A stretch of 38,113 nt of DNA from Actinomycetota bacterium. GTDB lineage: Bacteria > Actinomycetota > Thermoleophilia > Solirubrobacterales > Solirubrobacteraceae. A program made the translations under genes and the position numbers. The stretch is from contig VAWY01000071.1 in assembly GCA_005888335.1 (NCBI GenBank), positions 1 to 38,113 on the forward strand, read 5' to 3'. Shown here piece by piece: positions 16,722 to 25,315 of the stretch. Numbering within the stretch: position 1 is the stretch's first letter; the number at the start of each line of letters is the position of its first letter. Under the pieces are notes generated by a model, which saw nothing but the letters and a program-made list of their open reading frames with translations, was not told the DNA's origin and did no database searches.

Positions 16722-18649
16722 CCCTTCGGCCTACGAGCCACGCACGTCCGGTACGTGCGCCTGGAAGTCAGCCGCCGATGGCGGTTGGTGCGCGCGATGA
16801 CCCGGATCGTGATCGTGCCGCGCGGCAGCCCGCGCAGGTCGATCCGCGCGCGCAGCCGCCTGCCGCGCCGCACGGCGACCCGCCGGCCGTTGACGAGCAC
16901 CACGGCGGAGACGAGCCGCTCGCGCCCGCGCGGGTCGTGCAGGCGGATCGTGAACCGGCGCCGGCTCGCGCACGGGCGCGAAGACGGGAACGTCGCCACC
17001 GCCTCGGCGCTGCTGACCGTCGGGCCCGCCGCCGGCGCGGTCTGCGGCAGGACGCCCTCGCGGATCAGCGCGACCCAGGTCGCCTGGTGCTGATGGCCCT
17101 TGCCGGCCTCGGTGAGCGCGACGCACGCCGAGGCCGAGCAGGAGTTCGCCGGGTCCGAGCTGTTCTGGGTCGTCGGCGTCAGCGCCTGCGGCTCACCGGG
17201 GGACGCGGCAGCTCCCTGGTCTCGCGTGATGTAGGTGGAGCCGCCCGACGACGCGGTCTGCTCGTAGTCGCCCTCGAAGGTGCCGTTGCGCGAGAACGCG
17301 CCGTACCAGGGCTGCGACGGCTTCGAGTTGACCTTCAGCGGCGCGGTCCACGTCTTGCCGCCGTCGCGCGACTCGGTGTAGTAGGTGTCGATCTGGTTGG
17401 TGAACAGCGGCGCCGCGGCCGACTCGTCGCGCTGGCGGTAGCTGACGTGGACGGCGCCGTCCTCGCCGACGGCGATCGACACCAGGTAGTGGTTGACCTT
17501 GTCGTTGCGCGGCGGCGGGTTGATCGGCTTGGCGGCCGACCATGTCGCGCCCTCGTCGGTCGAGACCGAGAAGACCGCGTCGTTCTTGCCGTCGGTCCGG
17601 AAGCGCCCGTCGTCCCAGACCGTGTAGATCGCGCCCGACTTGGGGTCGACCGCCGCGGCGGGGAGGCCGTCGGAGGCCCGCTGCGAGGCCACGCCGTTGG
17701 AGTTGTTGGGCGAGATCTCGATCGGGGGGAGGAAGGCGAGCGGAGCGGGGAACGGGGTCTGGCCGGCGGCCGGCGCGGCGATGAAGACGTGCTGGGAGTT
17801 GCCGTTGGGCTCGGGCTCGTCGGGCCCGGTCGGCGCGCCGATCGTCGCCGTGTCGAGGACGATGCCGAGCGCGCCGCTGTTGAGCACCATCGGGTAGGCC
17901 CCGATGCCCTGGCCCGGGAAGACGATCGGGTCGATCGTCTGCAGATCGGGCAGCCAGTTGGACAGCTGGTCGCAGTCGTGGTCGCAGTAGTCGTAGACGA
18001 CCGGCGCCACGCGGTCCCAGACGACGTAGACGCGGCCCTTGTGATGCCCGGGCGCGTCGCTGTTGTCGACCACGATCCAGTTCTTGTCGTTGGTGCCGCC
18101 GAGCCGGTCGTCCTGCAGGATCACCGGCTGGCTCCAGCTGCGCCCGCCGTCCTTGGAGACGTTGACCGCGATGCCGCTGCGCAGCCCTCCGCCCGTGGTG
18201 GCGTCGAAGACGAGCGAGTTCGCGTAGACGAGGTTGCCGGGCCCGAAGGCGACGACCGCGTCGCTCGCGCGCTCGAAGGCGCCGCCCTGGCCGGGGTACG
18301 TCGTCAGCCCGGGCAGCTCGCCGTGGATCCAGGTCGCGCCGCCGTCGAACGTGGTCGCGAACCCGTTGGTGGCGTCGCCGCCGCCGGCGATGCGGCCCTC
18401 CTGGTAGACGGTGACGGCGTTGAGCGGGTTCGCCGGGTTGACGGCGATCGACGGCTCGATCTGCGTGTCGGGCTGGACGTAGTCCTGGATCGAGTTGCCG
18501 GCGACCGGGTTGATCGTGCCGAGCGGGTCCGTGCCCGTCAGGACGTCGCGCACCACGACCGGCGCGGTCTCGGCGGACGCGCCGGCGGCGGGGGCGAGGA
18601 GCGCAGCCGCGAGGACGCCGGCGACGGCCCACGCGGCCCCGCGCCTCAC
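16718..18649 (-). CDS. Secreted Asp-box (BNR/sialidase-like) beta-propeller protein
   Basis: 643 residues. The GTG start overlaps the ligase stop (GTGA). A clear signal peptide, RRGAAWAVAGVLAAALLAPA with a cleavage site near GASAET, exports it. Asp-box motifs S/T-x-D-x-G-x-T-W recur: TFDGGATW (~105), SKDGGRSW (~168), STDEGATW (~368) and SRDGGKTW (~430), as in sialidase-fold propellers. No catalytic sialidase triad could be picked out, so enzymatic activity is uncertain. The last ~90 residues form a basic Ig-like tail with two Cys (RPCASRRRF and YRTCVARR) that may form a disulfide. Odd feature: an exported protein coupled to a cytoplasmic ligase. Confidence 0.8.
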   Translation of the reverse strand: MRRGAAWAVAGVLAAALLAPAAGASAETAPVVVRDVLTGTDPLGTINPVAGNSIQDYVQPDTQIEPSIAVNPANPLNAVTVYQEGRIAGGGDATNGFATTFDGGATWIHGELPGLTTYPGQGGAFERASDAVVAFGPGNLVYANSLVFDATTGGGLRSGIAVNVSKDGGRSWSQPVILQDDRLGGTNDKNWIVVDNSDAPGHHKGRVYVVWDRVAPVVYDYCDHDCDQLSNWLPDLQTIDPIVFPGQGIGAYPMVLNSGALGIVLDTATIGAPTGPDEPEPNGNSQHVFIAAPAAGQTPFPAPLAFLPPIEISPNNSNGVASQRASDGLPAAAVDPKSGAIYTVWDDGRFRTDGKNDAVFSVSTDEGATWSAAKPINPPPRNDKVNHYLVSIAVGEDGAVHVSYRQRDESAAAPLFTNQIDTYYTESRDGGKTWTAPLKVNSKPSQPWYGAFSRNGTFEGDYEQTASSGGSTYITRDQGAAASPGEPQALTPTTQNSSDPANSCSASACVALTEAGKGHQHQATWVALIREGVLPQTAPAAGPTVSSAEAVATFPSSRPCASRRRFTIRLHDPRGRERLVSAVVLVNGRRVAVRRGRRLRARIDLRGLPRGTITIRVIARTNRHRRLTSRRTYRTCVARRPKG

Positions 18650-20271
18650 CCGTAGAGCTCCTCGATCCGCGCCGCGTACTTGTCGGCGACGGGACGGCGC
18701 TTGAGCTTCATCGTCGGCGTCAGCTCGTCGCCGCCCGGCAGCCACTCCTCGTCGAGGAGCGCGAAGCGCTTGATCTGCTCGACACGCGACAGCCCGGCGT
18801 TGGCCGCCTTGACCTCCTCCTCGACGCGCGCGACCACCCCGGGGTCGGACGGGTCCAGGCCGGTCTCGGGGTCGAGGACGAGGAGCGCGACGTTGTACGG
18901 GCGGCGGTCGCCGATCACGCACGCCTGGCCGATGAGCGGCCCCGACTTGAGCTGCATCTCGATGTTCGCCGGCGACATGTTCTTGCCGGCCGCGTTGATG
19001 ATCAGCTCCTTCTTGCGGTCGACGATCCACACGTAGCCGTCCTCGTCGATGCGCGCGATGTCGCCCGTGTGCAGCCAGCCGTCGGCGTCGATCGCCTCGG
19101 CGGTCAGATCGGGCCGGTTGCGGTAGCCGGCCATCACCGTCCCGCCTCGGACGAGCAGCTCGCCGTCCTCGTCGAGCCGCACCTCGACGCCGTCGATCGG
19201 CGTGCCGACGCTCCCCGGGCGCGTCGCGCCCGGCCGGACGGTGGTGGCGATGCACGTCGTCTCCGACATGCCCCACACCTCGCAGATCTCGATGCCCAGC
19301 GCGCCGAAGAACTCCAGGACCTCGATCGGCGTGGGCGCGGCGCCGGTGACGAACCACTCGACCTGCTCGAAGCCGAGCTGCTGCCTGACCTTCGGGCCGA
19401 GCTCGGGCCGGGGCTCCACGCCGCCCGCCTGCAGGGCGGCCTGGAGCTTCTCCCACACGCGGGGCACGCCGCCGAAGACGGTCGGGCGCACCTGCGCCGC
19501 GACGGGGATGACCTGGGCGAGCTCGGCGACCGGCGTGACGGTGGCGCCGTAGGTCATCAGCGCCGAGTAGTGCGACGCCCAGCGGTCGGCGATGTGCGCC
19601 GAGGGCAGGTAGGACAGCTGGCGCCCGCCCGAGCGCACCGGGACCGCGGCGTGCACGCCGCGCAGCTCGGCGAGCATGTTGGCGTGCGTGACCTGCACGC
19701 CCTTCGGCGGGCCGGTCGTGCCGCTGGTGTAGATCAGCGTCAGCAGGTCGTTCGGCTTGACGGCGCGCGCCTCCGCCTCGACGTCGAAGCCCGGGTCGCC
19801 ACGCGCGACGAGCTCGTCGAGCTCCTCGAGGACGACCACCTGCTCCAGCGCCTTGGCGCCGCGCTCGCGCGCCGCGCGGACGACCGGCTCGAAGCGCCGC
19901 TCGCACACGACGACCCGGTTGCCGGCGTCGCCCATGACGAAGCCGACCTGCTCGGGCGGCGAGGTGTTGTAGAGCGAGAACGGGACCGCGCCGAGCAGCA
20001 TCGCCGCGGCGTCGACGACATGGAACTCGGGGCGGTTGACCATCATCAGCCCGACCGCGTCGCCGCGCTGCACGCCGAGCGCGGCCAGCCCCGCGGCGAC
20101 GTCGCGGATCCGCTCGCGCAGCTCGGCGTACGTCATCCGCACGGCGTCGTCCGGCGTCCGCAGCGCGACGGTCTCCGGCCGCTCGGCGAACGTCGTCATC
20201 AGCGCCCCGCACATCGTGGCCGCGCCGAGCGCGGCCGGCGCGGCTCCTGCGCGCGCCTCCGTGGTCGCCAT
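18646..20271 (-). CDS. Long-chain acyl-CoA ligase (AMP-forming)
   Basis: 541 residues of the ANL superfamily, FadD15-like. Core motifs are the P-loop YTSGTTGPPKGVQ (~190), the A5 motif VWGMSETT (~325), the Asp of LHTGDIARIDEDGYVWI (~400), the hinge DRKKELIINAAGKNMSP (~420) and the catalytic Lys within PTMKLKRRPV near the C-terminus. It activates a fatty acid to acyl-AMP and then acyl-CoA in the cytoplasm. A GGAGGAA Shine-Dalgarno lies just before the ATG. Its stop overlaps the start of the exported propeller protein. Chain-length preference cannot be read from sequence. Confidence 0.93.
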   Translation of the reverse strand: MATTEARAGAAPAALGAATMCGALMTTFAERPETVALRTPDDAVRMTYAELRERIRDVAAGLAALGVQRGDAVGLMMVNRPEFHVVDAAAMLLGAVPFSLYNTSPPEQVGFVMGDAGNRVVVCERRFEPVVRAARERGAKALEQVVVLEELDELVARGDPGFDVEAEARAVKPNDLLTLIYTSGTTGPPKGVQVTHANMLAELRGVHAAVPVRSGGRQLSYLPSAHIADRWASHYSALMTYGATVTPVAELAQVIPVAAQVRPTVFGGVPRVWEKLQAALQAGGVEPRPELGPKVRQQLGFEQVEWFVTGAAPTPIEVLEFFGALGIEICEVWGMSETTCIATTVRPGATRPGSVGTPIDGVEVRLDEDGELLVRGGTVMAGYRNRPDLTAEAIDADGWLHTGDIARIDEDGYVWIVDRKKELIINAAGKNMSPANIEMQLKSGPLIGQACVIGDRRPYNVALLVLDPETGLDPSDPGVVARVEEEVKAANAGLSRVEQIKRFALLDEEWLPGGDELTPTMKLKRRPVADKYAARIEELYG

Positions 20272-20277
20272 GGGTTC

Positions 20278-20302
20278 CTCCCCGGTCGGTGGGGCGATCC
20301 TA
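20278..20302 (-). promoter_or_regulatory. RBS and possible -10 of the acyl-CoA ligase gene
   Basis: On the minus strand a TAGGAT hexamer (20302-20297) matches the TAnnnT -10 pattern, and GGGGAGGAA follows shortly before the ATG at 20271. No convincing -35 is seen in the very GC-rich DNA further upstream. The RBS is solid, the -10 tentative. Confidence 0.4.
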
Positions 20303-20380
20303 CGCCTGGCGGTGTGGGCGGGGCGTGGCGCCTGGCGCGTGGCGGGTGGCGCGTGGTGGCGTCCCGCGCGGCACGTGGGC

Positions 20381-20801
20381 GGCGGGATGCGGCGTGGTCC
20401 GGGGCACCGAGGGGAAGCGGACCGTGGTCTGCGCCCGCGCCGGGCGGGTGAGCGGGCGGCGCGGTGACCCGGGGGCCACGAGTGTCGGATTCATCCCGTT
20501 ATGCGGGGCGAATCCGACACTCGTCCGCAGGACCGCCCACTCCTGGCGCGTATCCGCTCGTGGAGAGTCGAGAGTGGGATCGACAGTCATATGCGCGGTC
20601 GATCGCACTCTCGACCGCAAGACCGGCCGCGCGTGGCGCGCTGCCGCTCGGCCCGAGGCCGAGTGCGGGATTGGGCCCCACAGTGGGGCCCAATCCGACT
20701 CTCGACCCGCCGGGTCACCGCGCCGCCCGCTCACCCGCCCGGCGCGGGCGCAGACCACGGTCCGCTCCCCCTCGGTGCCCCGGACCACGCTGCGTCCCGC
20801 C
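20381..20801. repeat. 420-bp palindromic super-element (90-bp inverted arms)
   Basis: The left arm 20381-20470 and right arm 20712-20801 are inverted copies: about 87 of 90 positions match by eye, the differences lying near the outer ends. They enclose three hairpins (20478-20524, 20568-20614, 20660-20705), and the innermost arm ends sit 6-7 nt from the first and last hairpin, so the whole is symmetric. It lies in the 690-bp gene-free gap between hppA and the acyl-CoA ligase gene. Because of the symmetry both strands give similar open frames rich in Arg/Pro/Ser, which I regard as non-coding. Candidate explanations: a dispersed MITE/BIME-like repeat, or a structured RNA or terminator after hppA. 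Confidence 0.8.
20478..20705. repeat. Three related hairpins with ~90-bp periodicity
   Basis: Hairpin 1 (20478-20524) has 15-bp perfect arms, ACGAGTGTCGGATTC, around a loop with a further CCCG/CGGG stem. Hairpin 2 (20568-20614) pairs 16 of 17 (arm TCGAGAGTGGGATCGAC). Hairpin 3 (20660-20705) has a 13-bp GGATTGGGCCCCA core with a CAG loop and a partly matching base. The outer stem sequences are related (CGAGnGTnGGAT). The linkers 20525-20567 and 20615-20659 are also related, both starting CCGCARGACCG and containing CCGCTC, so the array is a 90-92 bp tandem unit that has diverged while keeping base pairing. Confidence 0.75.
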
Positions 20802-20830
20802 GCGGCACACCGCGCGAGCCGCCACGCGCA

Positions 20831-20884
20831 CCCGCCGGGTCACCTCGCCGCCCGCTCACCCGCCCGGCGCGGGCGCAGACCACG
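20831..20884. repeat. Third partial copy of the super-element arm
   Basis: A 54-bp stretch repeats 20706-20759 in direct orientation with about one difference (CACCTCGCC against CACCGCGCC); beyond CAGACCACG the two diverge. It lies between the palindrome and the hppA stop and has no inverted partner of its own in the window. This suggests a decayed second element or a partial duplication. Confidence 0.75.
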
Positions 20885-20961
20885 CCTCGCTTCCCTCAGT
20901 GCAAACGGACAGCGCCGCGCCCCGCCGCAACAAACCGCGCGGGACGCAACCGCCCGAACCC

Positions 20962-23013
20962 CTACGTAATGATCGGAATGATCAAGATCGCCACGATGTT
21001 CGCGACCTTGATCATCGGGTTGATGGCCGGCCCCGCGGTGTCCTTGAACGGGTCGCCGACCGTGTCGCCGGTGACCGACGCCGCGTGGGCCTCGGAGCCC
21101 TTGCCGCCGAACGCGCCGTCCTCGATGAGCTTCTTCGCGTTGTCCCACGCGCCGCCGCCGGCGGTCATGAGCACGGCGAAGAAGAACCCGACGACGATCA
21201 CGCCGATCAGCAGCCCGCCCAGCGCCTGCGTCGAGATCAGGCCGACGATGAGCGTCACGACGATCGGGATGAGCGACGGGATGATCATCTCGCGCTGCGC
21301 CGAGCGCGTGACGATGTCGACTGCGCGCGAGTAGTCGGGCTGGTCGGTGCCCTCCATGATCCCGGGCTTGTCGCGGAACTGGCGGCGGACCTCCTCGACG
21401 ACCGCGCCGCCGGCGCGGCCCACGGCCTCCATCGACAGCGCCGCGAACAGCGTGACCATCATGCCGCCGATGAGCAGGCCCATGAGCACGGGCGGCGCGT
21501 CGACGCCGAAGGTCACCGTCTCGCCCGCGCGCGCCAGCTCGTCGCGGAACGCGGCGAACAGGACGACCGCCGCGAGGACCGCGGAACCGATCGCGTAGCC
21601 CTTGGTCACGGCCTTCGTCGTGTTCCCGACCGCGTCGAGCGGGTCGGTCACGTTGCGCACGGACTCGGGCAGGTCGGCCATCTCGGCGATGCCGCCGGCG
21701 TTGTCGGTGATCGGCCCGAAGGCGTCGAGCGCGACGATGAGGCCGGTCAGGGACAGCTGCCCCATGACCGCCACGCCGACGCCGTAGACGCCGGCGAGCT
21801 TCCACGAGGCGAGGATGCCGAGGACGAGCACGAGCGCGGGCAGCGCCGTCGCCTGCAGGCCCTGGGCGAGGCCCTGGATGATGTTCGTCGCGTGGCCGGT
21901 CTGCGAGGCCGCGGCCGTCTTCTTGACCGGGCCGAAGCGCGTCGACGTGTAGTAGTCGGTGATCACGAAGAGCAGCGCGGTCACGCCGATCCCGACCATC
22001 GAGCAGAGCCAGAGCTTCACGACGGTCGGCACCTCGCCGGGCGCACTGGCGTTGCGCAGCGTCACGCCGTCCATCAGCCAGTGCGTGACCGGGTAGAAGG
22101 CCGCCGCCGCGATGAGGCCCGACACGATCAGGCCCTGGTAGAGCGCGCGCTCGACGTGGGTGCCCCGGACCGCGAACGTGCCGATGACCGAGGCGATGAT
22201 CGCGACGCCACCGAGCACGAGCGGGTACAGCGCGACCGCGCTCTGCTCGTTGAAGGTCAGGACGCCGAGCAGCATGACCGCGACCGCGGTGACCGCGTAG
22301 GTCTCGAAGAGGTCGGCCGCCATGCCCGCGCAGTCGCCCACGTTGTCGCCGACGTTGTCGGCGATGACCGCCGGGTTGCGCGGGTCGTCCTCCGGAATGC
22401 CCGCCTCGATCTTGCCGACGAGGTCGGCGCCGACGTCCGCGCCCTTGGTGAAGATGCCGCCGCCCAGGCGGGCGAACACCGAGATGAGCGAGCCGCCGAA
22501 GCCCAGGCCGACGAGCGCGTCGACCGCCTGCTTCTCGCTCGTGTCGAACAGCCAGGTCAGCACGCCGTAGTAGCCGGCGACGCCGAGCAGCGCCAGGCCG
22601 ACCACGAGCAGCCCGGTCACCGCGCCGCCGCGGAAGGCGACGCTCAGCGCCCGCGGCACGCCCCCGCGCGCCGCCTCGGCCACGCGTGCATTGGCGCGCA
22701 CCGAGACGTTCATGCCGATGAACCCGGCGGAGGCCGAGAGCAGGCCGCCGACCAGGAAGCCCGCAGCCGTGCGGAAGTCGCGCACGAAGATCAGCGCGAC
22801 GAAGAGGACGACGGCGACGGCGGCGATCGTCGTGTACTGGCGGCTCAGGTAGGCGCGGGCGCCGATCTGGACCGCCCCCGAGATGCGCTGCATCTCCAGG
22901 TTGCCGGGGCTCAGCGCGAGCAGCGCGCGTGAGGTCGTCGCGCCGTAGAGCACGGCGACGCCCGCGCACAGGAGCGCGATGACCACCCCGTGGTCGGTCA
23001 AGAATGAACTCAA
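20962..23013 (-). CDS. hppA: Membrane-bound proton-pumping pyrophosphatase, K+-independent type
   Basis: 683 residues with about 16 membrane helices. It couples hydrolysis of pyrophosphate to ion pumping out of the cytoplasm. Active-site motifs are [55 protein letters not shown] and the C-terminal [18 protein letters not shown]. The subclass determinant reads [16 protein letters not shown]: Lys with Thr three residues later is the pattern of K+-independent H+-pumping enzymes, whereas K+-dependent ones have Ala there. The start is TTG at 23013, preceded by GGAAGGAAG at good spacing. It is preceded by a ~107-bp leader after the upstream gene. Confidence 0.95.
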   Translation of the reverse strand: MSSFLTDHGVVIALLCAGVAVLYGATTSRALLALSPGNLEMQRISGAVQIGARAYLSRQYTTIAAVAVVLFVALIFVRDFRTAAGFLVGGLLSASAGFIGMNVSVRANARVAEAARGGVPRALSVAFRGGAVTGLLVVGLALLGVAGYYGVLTWLFDTSEKQAVDALVGLGFGGSLISVFARLGGGIFTKGADVGADLVGKIEAGIPEDDPRNPAVIADNVGDNVGDCAGMAADLFETYAVTAVAVMLLGVLTFNEQSAVALYPLVLGGVAIIASVIGTFAVRGTHVERALYQGLIVSGLIAAAAFYPVTHWLMDGVTLRNASAPGEVPTVVKLWLCSMVGIGVTALLFVITDYYTSTRFGPVKKTAAASQTGHATNIIQGLAQGLQATALPALVLVLGILASWKLAGVYGVGVAVMGQLSLTGLIVALDAFGPITDNAGGIAEMADLPESVRNVTDPLDAVGNTTKAVTKGYAIGSAVLAAVVLFAAFRDELARAGETVTFGVDAPPVLMGLLIGGMMVTLFAALSMEAVGRAGGAVVEEVRRQFRDKPGIMEGTDQPDYSRAVDIVTRSAQREMIIPSLIPIVVTLIVGLISTQALGGLLIGVIVVGFFFAVLMTAGGGAWDNAKKLIEDGAFGGKGSEAHAASVTGDTVGDPFKDTAGPAINPMIKVANIVAILIIPIIT

Positions 23014-23119
23014 GGGACTTCCTTCCGCAGTTCAGTGTCCGGGTCGCACGGCAGCGAGGACGCGGCGACCCGGCTCAAGAGCGGCCGCAGGATACCGGGA
23101 GGCGCGGCGGAACGGCCCG
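23014..23119 (-). promoter_or_regulatory. hppA leader with a 9-bp hairpin
   Basis: Between the upstream gene and hppA lies a perfect inverted repeat, CCGGGTCGC at 23039-23047 and GCGACCCGG at 23065-23073, with a 17-nt loop; no T-run follows on the minus strand, so it is not a standard terminator. Upstream on the minus strand a TATCCT (23094-23089) could be a -10, which would put the hairpin in a ~70-nt leader between the start site and the RBS. Role not established. Confidence 0.35.
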
Positions 23120-23554
23120 CTACTGCCCGGGAACCCAGAGCCGACCGCTCGACTGAGCGGGGCCGGGACCGGGCGGCTGCTCGGCCTCGCGCGGCGCCTG
23201 CGACGGGGGCTCGCCGGGCTCGCCGGGCTCGCCGGGCTCGCGCGCGATCCGCGCATAGGCGAGCTGCAGCTGCGACACCGCGTCGCGCACCTTCGCGGCC
23301 TCTGGCCCGAGCACGGGCTCGACCAGCGGCAGCAGCGTGCGCGCGCCCTCGATCGCCTGGCGCAGCTGCTCGGGGTCGCGCTCGTCCTCGCTGCCCGGCG
23401 CCAGCCCGGCCTTGCGCCCTCCGAGGCTGATCAGCGAAAGGACGGTCTGGACGAGGACGTCGTCGACGCGGACCCGCTTGAGCTCGGCCTCGTAGGCCGC
23501 GCGCAGCTCCTCTTCAGTGGGTTGGCGCTCCTGCCCTCTCATCGGTCGCAGCAT
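23120..23554 (-). CDS. Small conserved protein, possibly DUF1844-like, with GEP repeat
   Basis: 144 residues from ATG 23554 (an ATG at 23542 is the alternative). Helical core: DDVLVQTVLSLISLGGRKAG, then DPEQLRQAIEGARTLLPLVE and AAKVRDAVSQLQLAYARIA. The pattern of a short LxSLG helix followed by two helices recalls DUF1844, but I am not certain. The C-terminal tail is disordered, Pro/Gly-rich and contains (GEP)n from a 9-bp tandem repeat. The start overlaps the GCS2-type gene by 41 nt (29 with the later ATG), so it is co-expressed with that operon. Function unknown. Confidence 0.65.
   Translation of the reverse strand: MLRPMRGQERQPTEEELRAAYEAELKRVRVDDVLVQTVLSLISLGGRKAGLAPGSEDERDPEQLRQAIEGARTLLPLVEPVLGPEAAKVRDAVSQLQLAYARIAREPGEPGEPGEPPSQAPREAEQPPGPGPAQSSGRLWVPGQ
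23207..23242. repeat. 9-bp tandem repeat (GGGCTCGCC) x4
   Basis: Three exact copies of GGGCTCGCC and a fourth differing in the last base lie in tandem inside the small gene at 23120-23554. On the minus strand they encode a Gly-Glu-Pro run in the disordered tail. Copy number is likely to vary between strains through slippage without shifting the frame. Confidence 0.9.
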
Positions 23555-24677
23555 ACGTCTCGCGGGTGGTGCGAACAGCGTCGGCGTAGACCTCGCGCAG
23601 CGAGGCGCCGGCGTCGAGCGCCCGCCGCTGGCGCTGCGCCCCGTTGAGCTCGGGCAGCGCCAGGTCGATCCCGTACTCCTCGCGGACGGGCGCCGTCCAG
23701 CGCAGGGCGCGCTCGAGCGCCGCGCGGGCGGGCTCCACCTCGCCGCGGTCGAAGTCGACGAGCGCCCCGTCCATGCCGTAGCGGATGGCGCGCCACAGGT
23801 TCTCCTCGAGCAGCCGGCGCGGGCGGTGCGCCGCCGGGACGCCCTCGTCGTCGTCGCGCGCGGCCTGCAGCACGCAGGCGACGATCAGCGCGGCCAGCGC
23901 CTCGGATTCGCCCGCCGTCATCTGGGCGTCGCAGATGCGCACCTCGACGGTGCCGAACGACAGGTGCGGGCGCACCGACCACCACACCTGTGTGTACTCG
24001 ATGATCGAGCCCGTCCGGATCAGCAGGTCGAGGTACTCGCGGAAGGCCGGCCAGCCGCCGAAGACGTCGGGGATGCCGCAGCGCGGGAAGTTCTTGGTGA
24101 ACGCCTGGGTACGCGCCGAGTGCAGCCCGGCGTCCTGGCCGTCGAGGTAGGGCGACGACGCCGAGACGGCGAGCAGCAGCGGCAGCACGTCGCGGAGGCG
24201 GTCGCAGACGCGGACGGCGCGGTCGACGTCGCGCACGCCGACGTGGACGTGCAGCGAGAACGTGCTGTTGCGCTGGGCGACGTAGCGCAGCTCATCGACG
24301 ACGCGCCGGTAGTGCTCGGTGTCGATGAAGCGCTGCTCGCGGAAGTCCGCCCACGGGTGCGTGCCCGTCGAGCCGAGCGCGCAGGCGTGGCCCGCCGCGA
24401 GACCGAACAGCCGCCGGCGCGCCTCGCGCTGGCGCGCGAATGAGTCGGCGAGGTCCTCGCCGCGGCCGGACCGGATCTCGATCTCGCTGGAGATCAGCTC
24501 GCCCGAGATCGACGTGCCGAGCACGGGGTCGTCGGCCGCCGCGTCGCGCAGCTCCTCGAAGCGCGGGACCATGTCGAGCGACTCGGCGTCGAGGACGGCG
24601 AACTCTTCCTCGAGGCCCACGGTGCCGTCCCTCGACGCCGCGAAGACCCCGACGGCGGCGTCGAGATCGATTGTCAC
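23514..24677 (-). CDS. GCS2-family carboxylate-amine ligase (YbdK-like)
   Basis: 387 residues. TVGLEEEFAVLDAESLDMVP is the N-terminal GCS2 signature with Mg/ATP-binding glutamates. ELISSEIEIRSG, STFSLHVHVGVRDVDRAVR, SSPYLDGQDAGLHSARTQAF and the C-terminal FGTVEVRICDAQMT follow the family order. Family members join glutamate to cysteine or similar amines, though YbdK itself is a weak ligase. The GTG start overlaps the Rex stop (GTGA). Position after a glutaredoxin and Rex suggests a thiol or redox-related product; substrate is inference. Confidence 0.88.
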   Translation of the reverse strand: MTIDLDAAVGVFAASRDGTVGLEEEFAVLDAESLDMVPRFEELRDAAADDPVLGTSISGELISSEIEIRSGRGEDLADSFARQREARRRLFGLAAGHACALGSTGTHPWADFREQRFIDTEHYRRVVDELRYVAQRNSTFSLHVHVGVRDVDRAVRVCDRLRDVLPLLLAVSASSPYLDGQDAGLHSARTQAFTKNFPRCGIPDVFGGWPAFREYLDLLIRTGSIIEYTQVWWSVRPHLSFGTVEVRICDAQMTAGESEALAALIVACVLQAARDDDEGVPAAHRPRRLLEENLWRAIRYGMDGALVDFDRGEVEPARAALERALRWTAPVREEYGIDLALPELNGAQRQRRALDAGASLREVYADAVRTTRETYAATDERAGAPTH

Positions 24678-25315
24678 GTCAAATAGAAGTACAGCGCATA
24701 CAGGAGGTCGACCGCCGGGCTCGAGGTGTGCACGGTGACCTCCGGCGGCACCTGCAGCAGCGCCTCGGAGTAGTTGAAGATGATCTTCACCCCGGCGTCG
24801 ACGAGCTGATCGGCGAGCCCCTGCGCGGCCGCCGTGGGGACCGCGAGGACGCCGACCACGATGTCCTCCTCGTCGACGACCGTCTTGAGGTCCTCGACGT
24901 GGCGGACCGTCGTGTTGCCGATCTTCTCGCCGACCTTCCCGCGGTCGACGTCGAAGACCGCCACGACCCGGAAGCCGTGGTCGGCGAAGATGTCCGAGGA
25001 GGCGATCGCCTTGCCGAGATGGCCGGCGCCGAAGAGCGCGATGTTGTGCTGGCCGGCGGTCCGCAGGATCTTGCGGATCTGGGAGACGAGCGAGTCGACG
25101 TTGTAGCCGACGCCGCGCTTGCCGAACTTGCCGAAGCCCGACAGGTCGCGGCGGATCTGCGTTGAGTTGACGTGCGTCCAGCGCGAGAGGTCCTGCGAGG
25201 AGATCGTCTCCTTGCCCTCCTTCTTGGCCTGCGTGAGCACCTGCAGGTAGCGCGACAGGCGGGCGGCGACCCCGAGGGACAGGCGGTCGGGCTGGGTCAT
25301 GACGTCGGGGCTCAT
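24674..25315 (-). CDS. rex: Redox-sensing transcriptional repressor Rex
   Basis: 213 residues. N-terminal winged helix: LSRYLQVLTQAKKEGKETIS, then WTHVNSTQIRRDLSGFGKFG containing the recognition helix, and KRGVGYNVDSLVSQIRKIL. The C-terminal Rossmann domain binds NAD(H): IALFGAGHLGKAIASSDIF, FDVDRGKVGEKIG, and the domain-swap helix at the end (LLYALYFYLT). Rex represses respiration and fermentation genes when NADH/NAD+ is low. The ATG at 25315 overlaps the glutaredoxin stop (ATGA); an ATG at 25300 is possible. I could not find a TTGTGA-N6-TCACAA operator in the window. Confidence 0.96.
   Translation of the reverse strand: MSPDVMTQPDRLSLGVAARLSRYLQVLTQAKKEGKETISSQDLSRWTHVNSTQIRRDLSGFGKFGKRGVGYNVDSLVSQIRKILRTAGQHNIALFGAGHLGKAIASSDIFADHGFRVVAVFDVDRGKVGEKIGNTTVRHVEDLKTVVDEEDIVVGVLAVPTAAAQGLADQLVDAGVKIIFNYSEALLQVPPEVTVHTSSPAVDLLYALYFYLT

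Noticed and set aside
20478..20705. CRISPR-like array of repeats and spacers
   Set aside because: Only three hairpin units, spacers are homologous to each other, and no cas genes are nearby.
20289..20969. Open frames of 160-280 residues on both strands across the palindromic region
   Set aside because: They mirror each other because the DNA is palindromic, are Arg/Pro-rich, and have no domain, RBS or coding bias.
23207..23242. CRISPR or regulatory iterons
   Set aside because: Contiguous 9-bp tandem repeat inside a coding frame explains it.
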